Below, in pieces: positions 63,471 through 64,000 of a DNA stretch of 64,000 nt. The stretch is from JAKEHA01 sp964560355 (lineage in GTDB: Bacteria; Krumholzibacteriota; Krumholzibacteriia; WVZY01; JAKEHA01), in the NCBI GenBank assembly GCA_964560355.1, contig CAZLLI010000004.1, positions 1-64,000 on the forward strand, written 5' to 3'. Under the pieces are notes generated by a model. The model ran no database searches, was not told the DNA's origin, and saw only the letters and a program-made list of their open reading frames with translations. The position numbers were made by a program, and so were the translations under genes. Position 1 is the first letter of the stretch. Every line of letters starts with the position of its first letter.

Positions 63471-64000
63471 GCCGATCGAAAGTCCGCCGCGAGCAGCTTG
63501 TGGAAGTGGTACTCACCGTGCTCGCGCTTGACTGAATAACGCCCCGCCTCGTACGACGACGATCCCAGCCCGCGCTGCACCGACTCGCAAATCTCGACGT
63601 CTTCCACCTGCACCACGTCGCTCGCGGCCAGGCTCTTCGACACGAAGTCATCGTCGCTCGCGGTCGCGCCCGTGAAGTAGTAGTCGAAGATCACGTCGGT
63701 GTGGTCGTGGCCCTTCGGGATCACCCAGTTCGTGTCCATCATGGGGCCGTAGCGGTTGATCATCAGATTCGGATAGATCCACGCATAGAGCACCTTGTCG
63801 CCGATGCGTTCGGAAAAGTCGGAGCCGCCCTTCGGGCCCCCGTCGCCCGCGCCCGCGCCGGATTGAATCGAGTAGCGCTCGAAGATTTCCGTTTGGTACG
63901 AATCCAAGTCCAGCTGCCCCGCGAGACCTTTGTGCAAGTACGACACGTGGTAGCCGCCGTCGAGATAGTTATCGACGTAGACCTTCCAGTTGCACGCCAG
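63467..64000 (-). CDS. Rieske-type ring-hydroxylating oxygenase alpha subunit, C-terminal part, truncated by the window edge
   Basis: The open frame continues past base 64000. The visible 178 residues contain NWKVYVDNYLDGGYH, then VSYLHKGL, the mononuclear-iron site with two His (YH...LH), and VQVEDVEICESVQRGL, which supplies the third ligand Asp and the conserved QRGL. It ends FHKLLAADFRSA. This is the catalytic domain of choline monooxygenase/aromatic oxygenase-type alpha subunits; the Rieske domain lies outside the window. Substrate unknown. Confidence 0.88.
   Translation of the reverse strand: MACNWKVYVDNYLDGGYHVSYLHKGLAGQLDLDSYQTEIFERYSIQSGAGAGDGGPKGGSDFSERIGDKVLYAWIYPNLMINRYGPMMDTNWVIPKGHDHTDVIFDYYFTGATASDDDFVSKSLAASDVVQVEDVEICESVQRGLGSSSYEAGRYSVKREHGEYHFHKLLAADFRSA

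Overview
The window reads as a GC-rich chromosome of an uncultured-type Gram-negative bacterium. Many products are lipoproteins or outer-membrane beta-barrels. Several secreted proteins end in the 'FPNPFNP'/FlgD-like C-terminal module typical of the FCB superphylum and of Candidatus Eisenbacteria/Krumholzibacteria-like lineages. The phylum is an inference from these signatures; there is no rRNA in the window, and I found no convincing tRNA, CRISPR array, transposase or integrase.

Layout. 1-4.2 kb: the end of a Cu+ P-type ATPase (CopA), a small Cys/His secreted protein, a lipoprotein with a Cys-rich tail, and a diheme cytochrome c. 4.3-12.5 kb: envelope proteins (Gly/Tyr-rich secreted protein, two DUF4136 lipoproteins, a DUF3943 outer-membrane protein), a PAS-LuxR regulator and a beta-CASP metallo-beta-lactamase-fold RNase. 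12.6-15.2 kb: SppA peptidase fused to an N-terminal beta-barrel. 15.2-16.1 kb: a gene-free stretch with a well-formed small-RNA candidate. 16.1-24.9 kb: M16-like lipoprotein, a translationally coupled operon of a DPP-IV-like peptidase, an MhqO-like ring-cleaving dioxygenase and an MhqD-like esterase, then a large zinc metalloprotease.

25.0-28.7 kb is the most interesting segment. Three genes of visibly lower GC (HipA-like kinase, DUF3037 protein, and a large protein with a C-terminal HEPN RNxxxH motif) lie between two nearly identical 61-bp copies of a terminator, with a third, diverged terminator copy between the kinase pair and the HEPN gene. This looks like a compact accessory island, plausibly anti-phage or toxin-like, assembled at a Rho-independent terminator.

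28.7-37.9 kb: small lipoprotein, two beta-propeller lipoproteins, an SDR enzyme, DinB polymerase, a lipoprotein with a long Gly-rich tail, and a T9SS/FlgD-tailed protein. 37.9-43.4 kb: a leftward operon of a Cys/Met-metabolism PLP enzyme, SDR, membrane glycosyltransferase and ABC-F ATPase. 43.5-50.8 kb: hydrolase, DUF6249 membrane protein, ECF sigma with anti-sigma, PNPOx-like protein with endonuclease III, an outer-membrane protein and PolX. 50.8-55.6 kb: a 1360-residue secreted metalloprotease-like protein with beta-helix, dockerin-like and sorting modules plus a secreted neighbour, both of unusual base composition. 55.8-64 kb: a flavin reductase that has lost its Fe-S cysteines, a branched-chain aminotransferase, an RluA pseudouridine synthase, HdeD, an Omp85-type barrel, an Rrf2-YgfZ-HD operon, a decayed nucleotidyltransferase toxin with its small partner, and the C-terminal part of a Rieske oxygenase.
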